Below are positions 24,348 through 32,075 of a DNA stretch of 64,000 bases, piece by piece (the first letter of the stretch is position 1; each line of letters starts with the position of its first letter). Source of the DNA: Sphingobium yanoikuyae (GTDB lineage: Bacteria > Pseudomonadota > Alphaproteobacteria > Sphingomonadales > Sphingomonadaceae); NCBI RefSeq assembly GCF_034424525.1, contig NZ_CP139979.1, forward strand, positions 3,931,001 through 3,995,000, given 5' to 3'. The translations under genes and the position numbers were made by a program. The notes beneath the pieces were generated by a model. That model did not search any database. It was not told the DNA's origin and saw only the letters and a program-made list of their open reading frames with translations.

Positions 24348-26761
24348 AGTTCACCCTGAGCTGGCTCAAGACGCACCTCAAGACCGACGCCGACCTGGCG
24401 ACGATCCTCAAGACGCTGAACGCCATCGGGCTGGAGGTCGAGGATGTGGAGAACCCGGCGGAGAAGCTGGGGGCGTTCAAGATCGCCAAGATCCTGACCG
24501 CCGAGCGCCACCCGCAGGCCGACAAGCTGCAGGTGCTGAGCGTCGACCATGGCGACGGCAACCCGCTGCAGGTCGTGTGCGGCGCGCCCAATGCCCGCGC
24601 CGGCCTGATCGGCGTGTTCGGGGTCGAGGGCGCGGTGGTGCCGGTCAACGGCATGGTGCTCAAGAAGACCGCCATTCGCGGCGTCGAATCCAACGGCATG
24701 ATGTGCTCCACCCGTGAACTGGAGCTGGGTGACGATCATGACGGCATCATCGAACTGGCCGGCGACGCGCCGGTGGGTGAGGTCTATGCCAACTGGGCCG
24801 GCCTCAACGATCCGGTCATCGACGTGTCGATCACGCCGAACCGTCAGGACTGCATGGGCGTACGCGGCATCGCCCGCGACCTCGCCGCCGCTGGCCTGGG
24901 TACGCTCAACGCCATCATCGTGCCCGAGATAGCCGGCGTGGGCCCCGGCCCGGACGTGCGCACCGACGATGTCGACGGCTGCCCCGCCTTCTTCGCCCGA
25001 TCGGTCAAGGGCGTGACCAACGGCGCCTCGCCCGAATGGATGGCGCGCAGGCTCAAGGCGATCGGCCAGAAGCCGATCAGCGCGCTGGTGGACATCACCA
25101 ACTATATCATGATCGACCTCGGCCGGCCGCTCCATGTCTATGACATGGCGACGCTCAAGGGCGGACTGGTTGCGCGCAAGGGCAAGGCCGGCGAGCAGGT
25201 GCTCGCGCTCAATGGCAAGACCTATGCCATCGACGAGACGATGACCGTCATCGCCGACGACGAGGCCGTGCATGACATTGGCGGCATCATGGGCGGCGAA
25301 CATTCGGGCGCGCAGGACGGCACCACCGACGTGCTGATCGAATGCGCCTATTTCACGCCGGAGCGGATCGCGGTGACCGGCCAGAAGCTGGCGCTGACCT
25401 CAGATGCGCGCGGCCGGTTCGAGCGCGGCGTCGATCCCGCCTTCCTGGACGATGGCCTGTCAATCGCGACCAGCCTGGTCATGACCCTGTGCGGCGGCAC
25501 CGCGTCGGAAGCGACCCGCGCCGGCACCCCGCCCGCCACGCCCAAGACGGTCGCCTATGCGCCCGACCAGTGCCTGGCGCTGGCCGGCGTCGATGTGCCG
25601 TTCGACACCCAGCGGCGCATCCTCGAAAGCCTGGGCTTCGGGGTCGAAGGCGAATCCTCGGGGATCGAGTATCAGGACGGCGTGCCGGTTTCGGTGCCCG
25701 TCAGCTGGACCATCACCGTGCCGACCTGGCGCCGCGACGTCGATGGCTGGCCTGACATCGTCGAGGAAGTGGTGCGCATCGTCGGCCTGGACCATGTGCC
25801 GTCCACCCCGCTGCCGCGCGTGCCGGGCGTCGCCCGTCCGACCGCCACGCCCGAGCAGCTGGTCGAGCGCCGCGTGCGCCGCACCGCCGCCGCCCGCGGC
25901 CTCGCCGAAGCGATCAACTGGTCCTTCATTTCCGAGAAGGAAGCCGCGAGCGTCGGCGGTGGCGACTGGACGCTGGCCAATCCGATCTCCGAAGATCTGA
26001 AGGTCATGCGGCCCTCGCTGCTGCCCGGTTTGCTGTCCGCGACCAAGCGCAATGTCGATCGCAGCGCCACGTCGATCCGGCTGTTTGAACTCGGCCGGCG
26101 CTATTTCAAGCAGGGCGAGCGCGCCACGGTCGGCTTCGTCTTGGCCGGCGAGAAGACCGCGCGCGGCTGGCAGGGCGGCAAGGCCCAGCCCTTCGACGCG
26201 TTCGACGCCAAGGGCGAAGTGATCGCGCTGCTGGCGGCTGCCGGCGCGCCGGTCGGCAATCTGCAGAGCATGGGCGAGGCATCGGCGGCCTATCATCCGG
26301 GCCAGTCGGGCACGCTGCGCCTTGGCCCCAAGGTGGTGCTGGCCGAATATGGCGTGCTGCACCCGAGCCTGGCCAAGCAGTTCGGCCTGTCGGGCACCGT
26401 GGTCGCGGGCGAGATCTTCCTCGATGCGATCCCGGCCAAGCGCAAGAGCGGCTTCATGCGCGCGCCTTACGCCCCGCCGGCGTTGCAGGCGGTGAAGCGC
26501 GACTTCGCCTTCCTGGTGCCGGAGACGGTCGAGGCGGATGCGCTGGTGCGCGCGGTCAAGGGCGCGGACAAGAAGGCGATCGTCGACGCCCGCCTGTTCG
26601 ACGTCTTCACCGGCCCCGGCGTGGATGAAGGCCACAAGTCGCTGGCGGTCGAGATCACGCTGCAGCCGGGCGAGAAGAGCTTCGCCCAGGAAGAGCTGGA
26701 TGTGATCAGCGCCGCCGTGGTCAAGGCCGCCCAGAAGCTGGGCGCGAGCCTGCGCGGCTAA
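24344..26761 (+). CDS. pheT: Phenylalanyl-tRNA synthetase beta subunit
   Basis: The 805-residue subunit shows the expected domain order: [21 protein letters not shown]-terminus, tRNA-binding (OB) domain with [21 protein letters not shown]3/B4 editing domain ([29 protein letters not shown]), B5 domain, and a C-terminal anticodon-binding domain ([19 protein letters not shown]). It contributes tRNA binding and Tyr editing. It overlaps pheS by 4 bp. A longer reading frame starting at 24185 overlaps pheS and is not the start. Confidence 0.97.
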   Translation: MKFTLSWLKTHLKTDADLATILKTLNAIGLEVEDVENPAEKLGAFKIAKILTAERHPQADKLQVLSVDHGDGNPLQVVCGAPNARAGLIGVFGVEGAVVPVNGMVLKKTAIRGVESNGMMCSTRELELGDDHDGIIELAGDAPVGEVYANWAGLNDPVIDVSITPNRQDCMGVRGIARDLAAAGLGTLNAIIVPEIAGVGPGPDVRTDDVDGCPAFFARSVKGVTNGASPEWMARRLKAIGQKPISALVDITNYIMIDLGRPLHVYDMATLKGGLVARKGKAGEQVLALNGKTYAIDETMTVIADDEAVHDIGGIMGGEHSGAQDGTTDVLIECAYFTPERIAVTGQKLALTSDARGRFERGVDPAFLDDGLSIATSLVMTLCGGTASEATRAGTPPATPKTVAYAPDQCLALAGVDVPFDTQRRILESLGFGVEGESSGIEYQDGVPVSVPVSWTITVPTWRRDVDGWPDIVEEVVRIVGLDHVPSTPLPRVPGVARPTATPEQLVERRVRRTAAARGLAEAINWSFISEKEAASVGGGDWTLANPISEDLKVMRPSLLPGLLSATKRNVDRSATSIRLFELGRRYFKQGERATVGFVLAGEKTARGWQGGKAQPFDAFDAKGEVIALLAAAGAPVGNLQSMGEASAAYHPGQSGTLRLGPKVVLAEYGVLHPSLAKQFGLSGTVVAGEIFLDAIPAKRKSGFMRAPYAPPALQAVKRDFAFLVPETVEADALVRAVKGADKKAIVDARLFDVFTGPGVDEGHKSLAVEITLQPGEKSFAQEELDVISAAVVKAAQKLGASLRG

Positions 26762-26778
26762 GACGGGAAAGGCCGGCG

Positions 26779-27483
26779 ATGGACGGGAAGGCTGAACGAC
26801 TTCAGGCCCGCCTCGCCGGCCTCTTCTACATCGGCACCATTGGCTGCGGCATGTTTGCCGAGGCGGTGGTGCGCGCAGCCCTGATCGTGCCGGGCAACGG
26901 ACGCGAGACGATGCGCAACATCGCGGACTATCCCTGGCTCTATCGGGCCGGCGGGGCGAGCGATGTCGCGATGCTCTGCTGCTATCTGGCGGTGACCGCC
27001 CTGCTCTATGGCCTTTTCGCGCCGACCGGGCGGGTGCTGGCGCGCACCGCCGCCCTGTTCAGCCTTACCGGCATTGCCGTGCTGGCGGGCAACAGCCTGC
27101 TCCATCTGCTGCCGCTTGCGCTGATCGATGGCGCGCCGCATCCCGGCATCCCGATGGCGGAGGTGCAGTCGCTGGTGCGGATCAGCCTCAGCCTCCACAA
27201 CGACCTCTATGGCATCAGCCTGCTCTTCTTCGGCATTTATTGCCTGCTGACCGGCTGGCTGGCGATCCGATCGCGGCGGTTGCCTGTGGCGGTCGGTGCG
27301 CTGCTGATGGCGGGCGGCGCGGTCCACTTGGTCGCGCGCAGCCTGGCGCTGCTGTCGCCGGCGATCGGCGAGGCGATCCCCGGCCAGCTCGATTTCGTGC
27401 CGTTGCTGGGCGAAGGCGCCTTCGCCATATGGCTGCTGCTGTTCGGGGCGCCGCGTCCGGCGGCGCCGGAAATCAGCCCGTAA
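26779..27483 (+). CDS. DUF4386-family membrane protein
   Basis: The 234-residue protein has about six hydrophobic helices and matches the DUF4386 pattern: ARLAGLFYIGTIGCGMFAE at the start, LYRAGGASDVAMLCCYLAVT, an inner HNDLYGISLLFFGIYCLLTG and a closing LDFVPLLGEGAFAIWLLLFG. Function is unknown. GGAAAGG precedes the ATG. It begins 17 bp after pheT and its 3' end overlaps the convergent secreted-protein gene by 11 bp. Confidence 0.85.
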   Translation: MDGKAERLQARLAGLFYIGTIGCGMFAEAVVRAALIVPGNGRETMRNIADYPWLYRAGGASDVAMLCCYLAVTALLYGLFAPTGRVLARTAALFSLTGIAVLAGNSLLHLLPLALIDGAPHPGIPMAEVQSLVRISLSLHNDLYGISLLFFGIYCLLTGWLAIRSRRLPVAVGALLMAGGAVHLVARSLALLSPAIGEAIPGQLDFVPLLGEGAFAIWLLLFGAPRPAAPEISP

Positions 27484-27967
27484 TCTTGCAGCCCTTGGCC
27501 GATGCCATGCCGCGCAGATAGCCGCGCCGGGCGAGACCGGCGGCGATGGCGGCGCGCAGTCGACGTTCCGCCGGGGCGGCGCCGCTGATTTCCCGCACCA
27601 CGCCGCGGAAGGGGATCAGCGAATTGACCAGCGACTTGCCCACACCCTCGGCGATCTTGCTGGTACGATCCTCATTGGCTTCGCGGCCGATGGTGAAATC
27701 GGGACCAAGCACCTTGTTGAGCGCCGCCATGTCGCCATTCAGCGCCTTGCAGGTCTTGCCCGATGGCGCAGCATAGGGATTTTCCTCGGCCGCGACGAGG
27801 ATCGGCGGCACCTGCGTCTTTTCGATGCCGACATCGCGCGCCGGCTGGGACGCGATTTCGCCCGCCTTGTCGAGCGTGTCGTCCCTCTTCTTGCCCTGTT
27901 CTTGGGCGAGCGCCGACGTGCCGAGCAGCAGCAGGATCGTGGCGGTCGATACGGCAATTTTCATCAT
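27473..27967 (-). CDS. Secreted protein of unknown function
   Basis: The 164-residue product starts MMKIAVSTATILLLLGTSALAQ, a Sec signal peptide with cleavage after ALA. The mature protein is hydrophilic with GKTCKALNGDMAALNKVLGP and, near the end, a hydrophobic stretch with RLRAAIAAGLARRGYLRGMA and a Cys that could pair with the earlier Cys. No family recognised. GGGAGGA precedes the ATG pair at 27967/27964. It overlaps the end of the DUF4386 gene by 11 bp tail-to-tail. Confidence 0.75.
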   Translation of the reverse strand: MMKIAVSTATILLLLGTSALAQEQGKKRDDTLDKAGEIASQPARDVGIEKTQVPPILVAAEENPYAAPSGKTCKALNGDMAALNKVLGPDFTIGREANEDRTSKIAEGVGKSLVNSLIPFRGVVREISGAAPAERRLRAAIAAGLARRGYLRGMASAKGCKITG

Positions 27968-28071
27968 TGGTCCTCCCGCTGGCTCAACCCGCCAGCCCCC
28001 ATGTCGGTTCCGCAACGTAACGATTGCGCGGCGGGCGAGACAGTCGGGATTTGCCGCATCGGACCTTGGAA

Positions 28072-28135
28072 TAGAGCCTGATTCACGTCATCTGTGGACG
28101 CCCAAGGCGCTTCCACAGATGACGATCCGGCTCTA
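28072..28135. repeat. 64-bp nested palindrome upstream of the aldose epimerase gene
   Basis: Outer arms TAGAGCC (28072-28078) and GGCTCTA (28129-28135) enclose inner arms GTCATCTGTGGA (28087-28098) and TCCACAGATGAC (28112-28123), with a small GCC/GGC pair at the tip. It lies 30 bp upstream of a start codon and could be a palindromic repeat element or a leader structure. Confidence 0.65.
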
Positions 28136-28164
28136 TGCCGCTGGGCAAACAGGAGTGTTTCGCC

Positions 28165-29058
28165 ATGAACGACCGCATCGCCATCGCTTCCGACAATCTG
28201 TCCGCCAGCATATCGCCGCTGGGCGCCGAACTCTGGTCGCTGACCGATGCGCAGGGCCGCGAGCTGATGACCGATGCCGACCCGCAATGGTGGACCGGCC
28301 ATGCCCCCCTGCTCTTCCCGTTCGTCGGCCGATCGCGCGGCGACGTCTATCGGCTGAACGATGTCGCCTATCCGATCGGCCAGCATGGCTTTGCCCGCAC
28401 CAGCCCCTTCACCCTGGTCCATCGCAACGAGGAAGCCGCGCTGTTCCGGCTGGAGGCGGACAGGGAGACGCGCACCGTCTATCCGTTCGATTTCCGCCTC
28501 GACATGGGGTTCGTGCTGGAGGGGCCAAGCCTGCGCATGACCGCCACCGTCATGAACCGGGGCGAGACGGCGATGCCCTTCTGCTTTGGCTATCACCCCG
28601 CCTTCGCCTGGCCTTTGCCCTATGGCGGCAGCGTCGAGGACCATCGCATCCTGTTCGCGCAGGCCGAACCCGCGCCGATCCGCAAGGTCGGCAGCGAGCC
28701 GGGGCTGATCGCGCTGGAGAGCGTGCCCTCCCCGGTCGAGGGCCATGAGCTGGCGCCGACCCATGTCATGTTCGCGGGCGATGCCCTCATCTGGGACGAT
28801 CTCGCCAGCCGGTCACTGACCTGGGGCGTGCCCGGCAAGCCGCACCTGAAGATCGATTTCCCCGACACGCCCTGGCTCGGCCTGTGGCAGAAGCCGGGCG
28901 CCCATTATCTGTGCGTCGAACCCTGGGCCGGCATGGCCGACCCGGTCGGCTTCACCGGCGATGTCTGGGACAAGCAGGGTGTCATGACCCTGCTGCCGGG
29001 CGACAGCCGATCCTTCCGCATGGACGTGACGCTGGTCGGGGCTGAGGGCGAGGCCTAA
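28165..29058 (+). CDS. Aldose 1-epimerase family protein (LacX/YeaD-like)
   Basis: The 297-residue protein has the galactose-mutarotase fold: ISPLGAELWSLTDAQGREL at the start, PLLFPFVGRSRGD, the His motif FCFGYHPAFAWPLP, and LCVEPWAGMADP with the candidate catalytic Glu. Members interconvert anomers of hexoses or hexose 6-phosphates. AGGAG lies 10 bases before the ATG at 28165. The next gene is prfC in the same direction after 44 bp. Confidence 0.88.
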   Translation: MNDRIAIASDNLSASISPLGAELWSLTDAQGRELMTDADPQWWTGHAPLLFPFVGRSRGDVYRLNDVAYPIGQHGFARTSPFTLVHRNEEAALFRLEADRETRTVYPFDFRLDMGFVLEGPSLRMTATVMNRGETAMPFCFGYHPAFAWPLPYGGSVEDHRILFAQAEPAPIRKVGSEPGLIALESVPSPVEGHELAPTHVMFAGDALIWDDLASRSLTWGVPGKPHLKIDFPDTPWLGLWQKPGAHYLCVEPWAGMADPVGFTGDVWDKQGVMTLLPGDSRSFRMDVTLVGAEGEA

Positions 29059-29102
29059 CGTGCGACTCGCTTTGGGCGCAAAAATCCCTATATGGGCGCC
29101 CC

Positions 29103-30680
29103 ATGAGCATCCCATCCCGCCGTACCTTCGCGATCATTTCCCACCCGGACGCCGGTAAGACCACGCTGACCGAAAAGCTGCTGCTGGAAGGCGGCGCGAT
29201 TCACCTGGCCGGCGAGGTCAAGGCGCGCGGCGCGAACCGGCGCGCCCGGTCGGACTGGATGAAGATCGAACAGCAGCGCGGCATCTCCGTCACATCCTCG
29301 GTCATGACGTTCGAGCGGACGCGCGATGGCGAGACCATCACCTTCAACCTGCTCGATACGCCCGGCCACGAGGATTTCAGCGAGGATACCTATCGCACCC
29401 TGACCGCCGTGGACTCGGCGGTGATGGTGATCGACGCGGCCAAGGGCATCGAGCCGCAGACGCGCAAGCTGTTCGAGGTCTGCCGCCTGCGCAACGTGCC
29501 GATCATCACCTTCGTCAACAAGGTCGACCGCGAGGGACGCGAACTGTTCGGCCTGCTCGACGAGGTGGCGGACCAGTTGCAGCTCGACGTCTGCCCGATG
29601 AGCTGGCCGGTCGGCATGGGCGGCGAGTTCGAGGGTATCTACGACTTCGCCACCAACCGGCTGATGCAGCCCACTGGCCCGTCCAAGGAATTTGACGGCA
29701 CCCGCCACCAGTTCAGCGGCCTGGATGATCCCAAACTGGCCGATTATCTGTCCGAGCGGGGCCTCGCAAAGCTGCGCGAGGAGGCCGAGCTGGCCCAGGG
29801 TGGCTATGCCGAGTTCGACCTGGAACGCTATCGCCATGGCGACCTGACCCCGGTCTATTTCGGATCGGCACTCAAGCTGTTCGGCGTGACCGAGCTGATC
29901 GACGCGCTGTCCGCGCATGCGCCGCCGCCGCGCGCCCAGCCGGCCGAGCCGGCCCCGGTCGAGCCCGAGGGCAGCGAAGTCACCGGCTTCATCTTCAAGG
30001 TGCAGGCGAACATGGACCCGATGCACCGCGACCGCATCGCCTTCATGCGGCTGGTGTCGGGCAAGTTCCGCCGCGGCATGAAGCTGACCCCGTCGGGCAG
30101 CGGCAAGGCGCTGGCCGTCCATTCGCCGATCCTGTTCTTCGCCCAGGACCGCGAGCTGGCGGACGAGGCCTTCCCCGGCGACATCATCGGCATCCCCAAC
30201 CATGGCGCGCTGCGCGTGGGCGACACGCTGAGCGAGAAGCCCGGCCTGCGCTTTACCGGCCTGCCCAATTTCGCGCCGGAAATCCTGCGCCGCGTCCAGC
30301 TGAAAGACCCGACCAAGACCAAGCAGCTGCGCAAGGCGCTGGACGACCTGAGCGAAGAGGGCGTGATCCAGGTCTTCTATCCCGAGATCGGCAGCAACTG
30401 GATCGTCGGCGTGGTCGGCCAGCTGCAGCTGGAAGTGCTGATCAGCCGGCTGGAGGCCGAATATAAGGTCGCCGCGGTGCTGGAGCCCTCACCCTTCGAC
30501 ACGGCCCGCTGGATCAGCGGCGACGATCAGGCGATCAAGGATCTGGTTGCCTATAATGGCGCGAACATGGCCAAGGACCGCGACGGCAATCTGGTGTTCA
30601 TGGCGCGCAGCGCCTGGGACATCGGTTACCAGCAGGAGCGCCATCCCAAGGTGAAGTTCAGCGCCACCAAGGAGCGCTAA
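29103..30680 (+). CDS. prfC: Peptide chain release factor 3
   Basis: The 525-residue translational GTPase recycles RF1/RF2 after peptide release. G motifs are visible: G1 ISHPDAGKTTLTEKLLLEGG, the RGISVTSSV switch I region, G3 NLLDTPGHEDFSEDTYRTL and G4 TFVNKVDREGRE. MAIDAAKGIEPQTRKLFEVC-like sequence and C-terminal QVFYPEIGSNWIVGVVGQLQ complete the RF3 type and exclude EF-G. No ribosome-binding site precedes the ATG, and a CTATAT -10-like box (29088-29093) ends 9 bp upstream, so the message may be leaderless. Confidence 0.96.
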   Translation: MSIPSRRTFAIISHPDAGKTTLTEKLLLEGGAIHLAGEVKARGANRRARSDWMKIEQQRGISVTSSVMTFERTRDGETITFNLLDTPGHEDFSEDTYRTLTAVDSAVMVIDAAKGIEPQTRKLFEVCRLRNVPIITFVNKVDREGRELFGLLDEVADQLQLDVCPMSWPVGMGGEFEGIYDFATNRLMQPTGPSKEFDGTRHQFSGLDDPKLADYLSERGLAKLREEAELAQGGYAEFDLERYRHGDLTPVYFGSALKLFGVTELIDALSAHAPPPRAQPAEPAPVEPEGSEVTGFIFKVQANMDPMHRDRIAFMRLVSGKFRRGMKLTPSGSGKALAVHSPILFFAQDRELADEAFPGDIIGIPNHGALRVGDTLSEKPGLRFTGLPNFAPEILRRVQLKDPTKTKQLRKALDDLSEEGVIQVFYPEIGSNWIVGVVGQLQLEVLISRLEAEYKVAAVLEPSPFDTARWISGDDQAIKDLVAYNGANMAKDRDGNLVFMARSAWDIGYQQERHPKVKFSATKER

Positions 30681-30691
30681 GCGGACAGCGA

Positions 30692-30718
30692 AAGTGACAG
30701 GGCAATGCCCTGTCACTT
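30692..30718. terminator. Bidirectional hairpin between prfC and MFS gene ends
   Basis: AAGTGACAGGGCA (30692-30704) pairs perfectly with TGCCCTGTCACTT (30706-30718) between convergent genes. The A/T-ended stem can serve as a terminator in both directions. Confidence 0.7.
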
Positions 30719-30724
30719 CATGGG

Positions 30725-31972
30725 TCAGGCCGTCACCCAATCCTTGCGCAGCGCCTTGCCGGCGAGCGCCATGAACAGGCCGGCGAGCAGGTAGAAGCCG
30801 AGCGCCGCGACGATGGCGTAGCGCAGCGCTTCATTGCCATAGGTCGGGGTCAGCGCGTCGGACAGGGCGCCCACGCTCCAGCTGCCAAGACCAAGCCCGA
30901 CCAGATTGTTGATCAGCAGGAAGGTCGCCGAGGCGCTGGCCCGCATATGCGGCGGCACCAGGTGCTGCACGGCGGTCAATACCGGGCCGAGCCAGACATA
31001 GACCAAGGCCTGCGGGATCAGGAACAGGGCGAAGGCGAAGGATACGCTGGACGACAGCACGCCGACCACGAACAAGGGCATGCCGATCACATAGCTGATC
31101 GCCGGCACCCAGGCGAACCAGGCCTTGTCCCGATTGCCCATGGCGTCGCCCAGGAAGCCGCCGAGCAGCACGCCCGCAACCCCGCCCAGCAGCAGCAGGC
31201 CGCCCAGGAACTGGCCCGCGCCCAGAAGGTCGAGGCCGAAGCTGCGCATCAACAGGCTGGGCAGCCAGAAGGCGACGCCATAGCCGCACATCGAACTGCT
31301 CGCCGCGCCCAATGCCAGGAACCAGAAGCTGCGCTTGGCGGCGAGGATGCCGAACACAGCGCTAACCGGCACGGGCGTGCCCGACTGCACCGGCCGGGCG
31401 GGTTCGCGCACCACCAGGCGGAAGAGCGGTGCGATGAGGATACCCATGATGCCGACCGCGATGAAGGCGGTGCGCCATTCGACGGTCTGGGCGATATAGC
31501 CGCCCAGCAGCACGCCGCCGGCCGAGCCCAGCGGAATGCCGAGCGAATAGATGGAGAGGGCGCGGGCGCGCTGATGCTGCGGGAAATAGTCGGAGATGAC
31601 CGCATAGGAAGGTGCGACGCCGCCCGCCTCCCCCACGCCGACGCCGATGCGGAACAGGAACATCTGCATGAAATTGCCTGCCATGCCGCACAGCGCGGTG
31701 AAGCCGCTCCAGACGGCGAGGCTGACGGTGATGACCCAGGTGCGGCTGGTCCGGTCGGCGAGCAGCGCCAGCGGGATCGCCAGCGTCGAATAGAGGAGCG
31801 CAAAGGCGATGCCGCCCAGCGCGCCAAGCTGGGTATCGGTCAGCCCCAGCTCCGCCTTGATCGGCCCGGCGAGGATGCCCAGGATCTGCCGGTCGAGGAA
31901 GTTGAAGGTATAGACCAACAGCAGCATCGCCAGCACGACGCCGCGATAGGCGGGGGAGGTTTGGGGCTTCAT
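30725..31972 (-). CDS. MFS transporter (spinster-like)
   Basis: The 415-residue, 12-helix protein has MFS motif A-like ALLADRTSRTWVI between helices 2 and 3, RIGVGVGEAGGVAPSYAVIS in helix 4-5 (spinster-type), ISDYFPQHQRARALSIYSLG and GFLGDAMGNRD in the second half. Proteins of this type in sphingomonads often sit beside TonB receptors and import organic acids or aromatics. It follows the TonB receptor gene (32076-34433) in the same direction, 103 bp apart with a repeat in the gap. Confidence 0.9.
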   Translation of the reverse strand: MKPQTSPAYRGVVLAMLLLVYTFNFLDRQILGILAGPIKAELGLTDTQLGALGGIAFALLYSTLAIPLALLADRTSRTWVITVSLAVWSGFTALCGMAGNFMQMFLFRIGVGVGEAGGVAPSYAVISDYFPQHQRARALSIYSLGIPLGSAGGVLLGGYIAQTVEWRTAFIAVGIMGILIAPLFRLVVREPARPVQSGTPVPVSAVFGILAAKRSFWFLALGAASSSMCGYGVAFWLPSLLMRSFGLDLLGAGQFLGGLLLLGGVAGVLLGGFLGDAMGNRDKAWFAWVPAISYVIGMPLFVVGVLSSSVSFAFALFLIPQALVYVWLGPVLTAVQHLVPPHMRASASATFLLINNLVGLGLGSWSVGALSDALTPTYGNEALRYAIVAALGFYLLAGLFMALAGKALRKDWVTA

Positions 31973-31997
31973 CTGCGCTTCCTAGACCGATTTCATA

Positions 31998-32066
31998 CGT
32001 CATTGCGAGCGAAGCGAAGCAATCCACACAGCGCCCATGGATTGCTTCGCTCCGCTCGCAATGACG
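31998..32066. repeat. Dispersed palindromic repeat (CATTGCGAGCGAAGC type)
   Basis: CGTCATTGCGAGCGAAGCGA at the left and TCGCTCCGCTCGCAATGACG at the right form a near-perfect inverted repeat spanning the MFS-receptor gap, with inner AAGCAATCCA/TGGATTGCTT. This motif is a well-known multi-copy type in several proteobacteria. As it is transcribed with the receptor gene, it may form an mRNA stem that uncouples MFS from receptor expression. Confidence 0.8.
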
Positions 32067-32075
32067 GCCTTTGGA

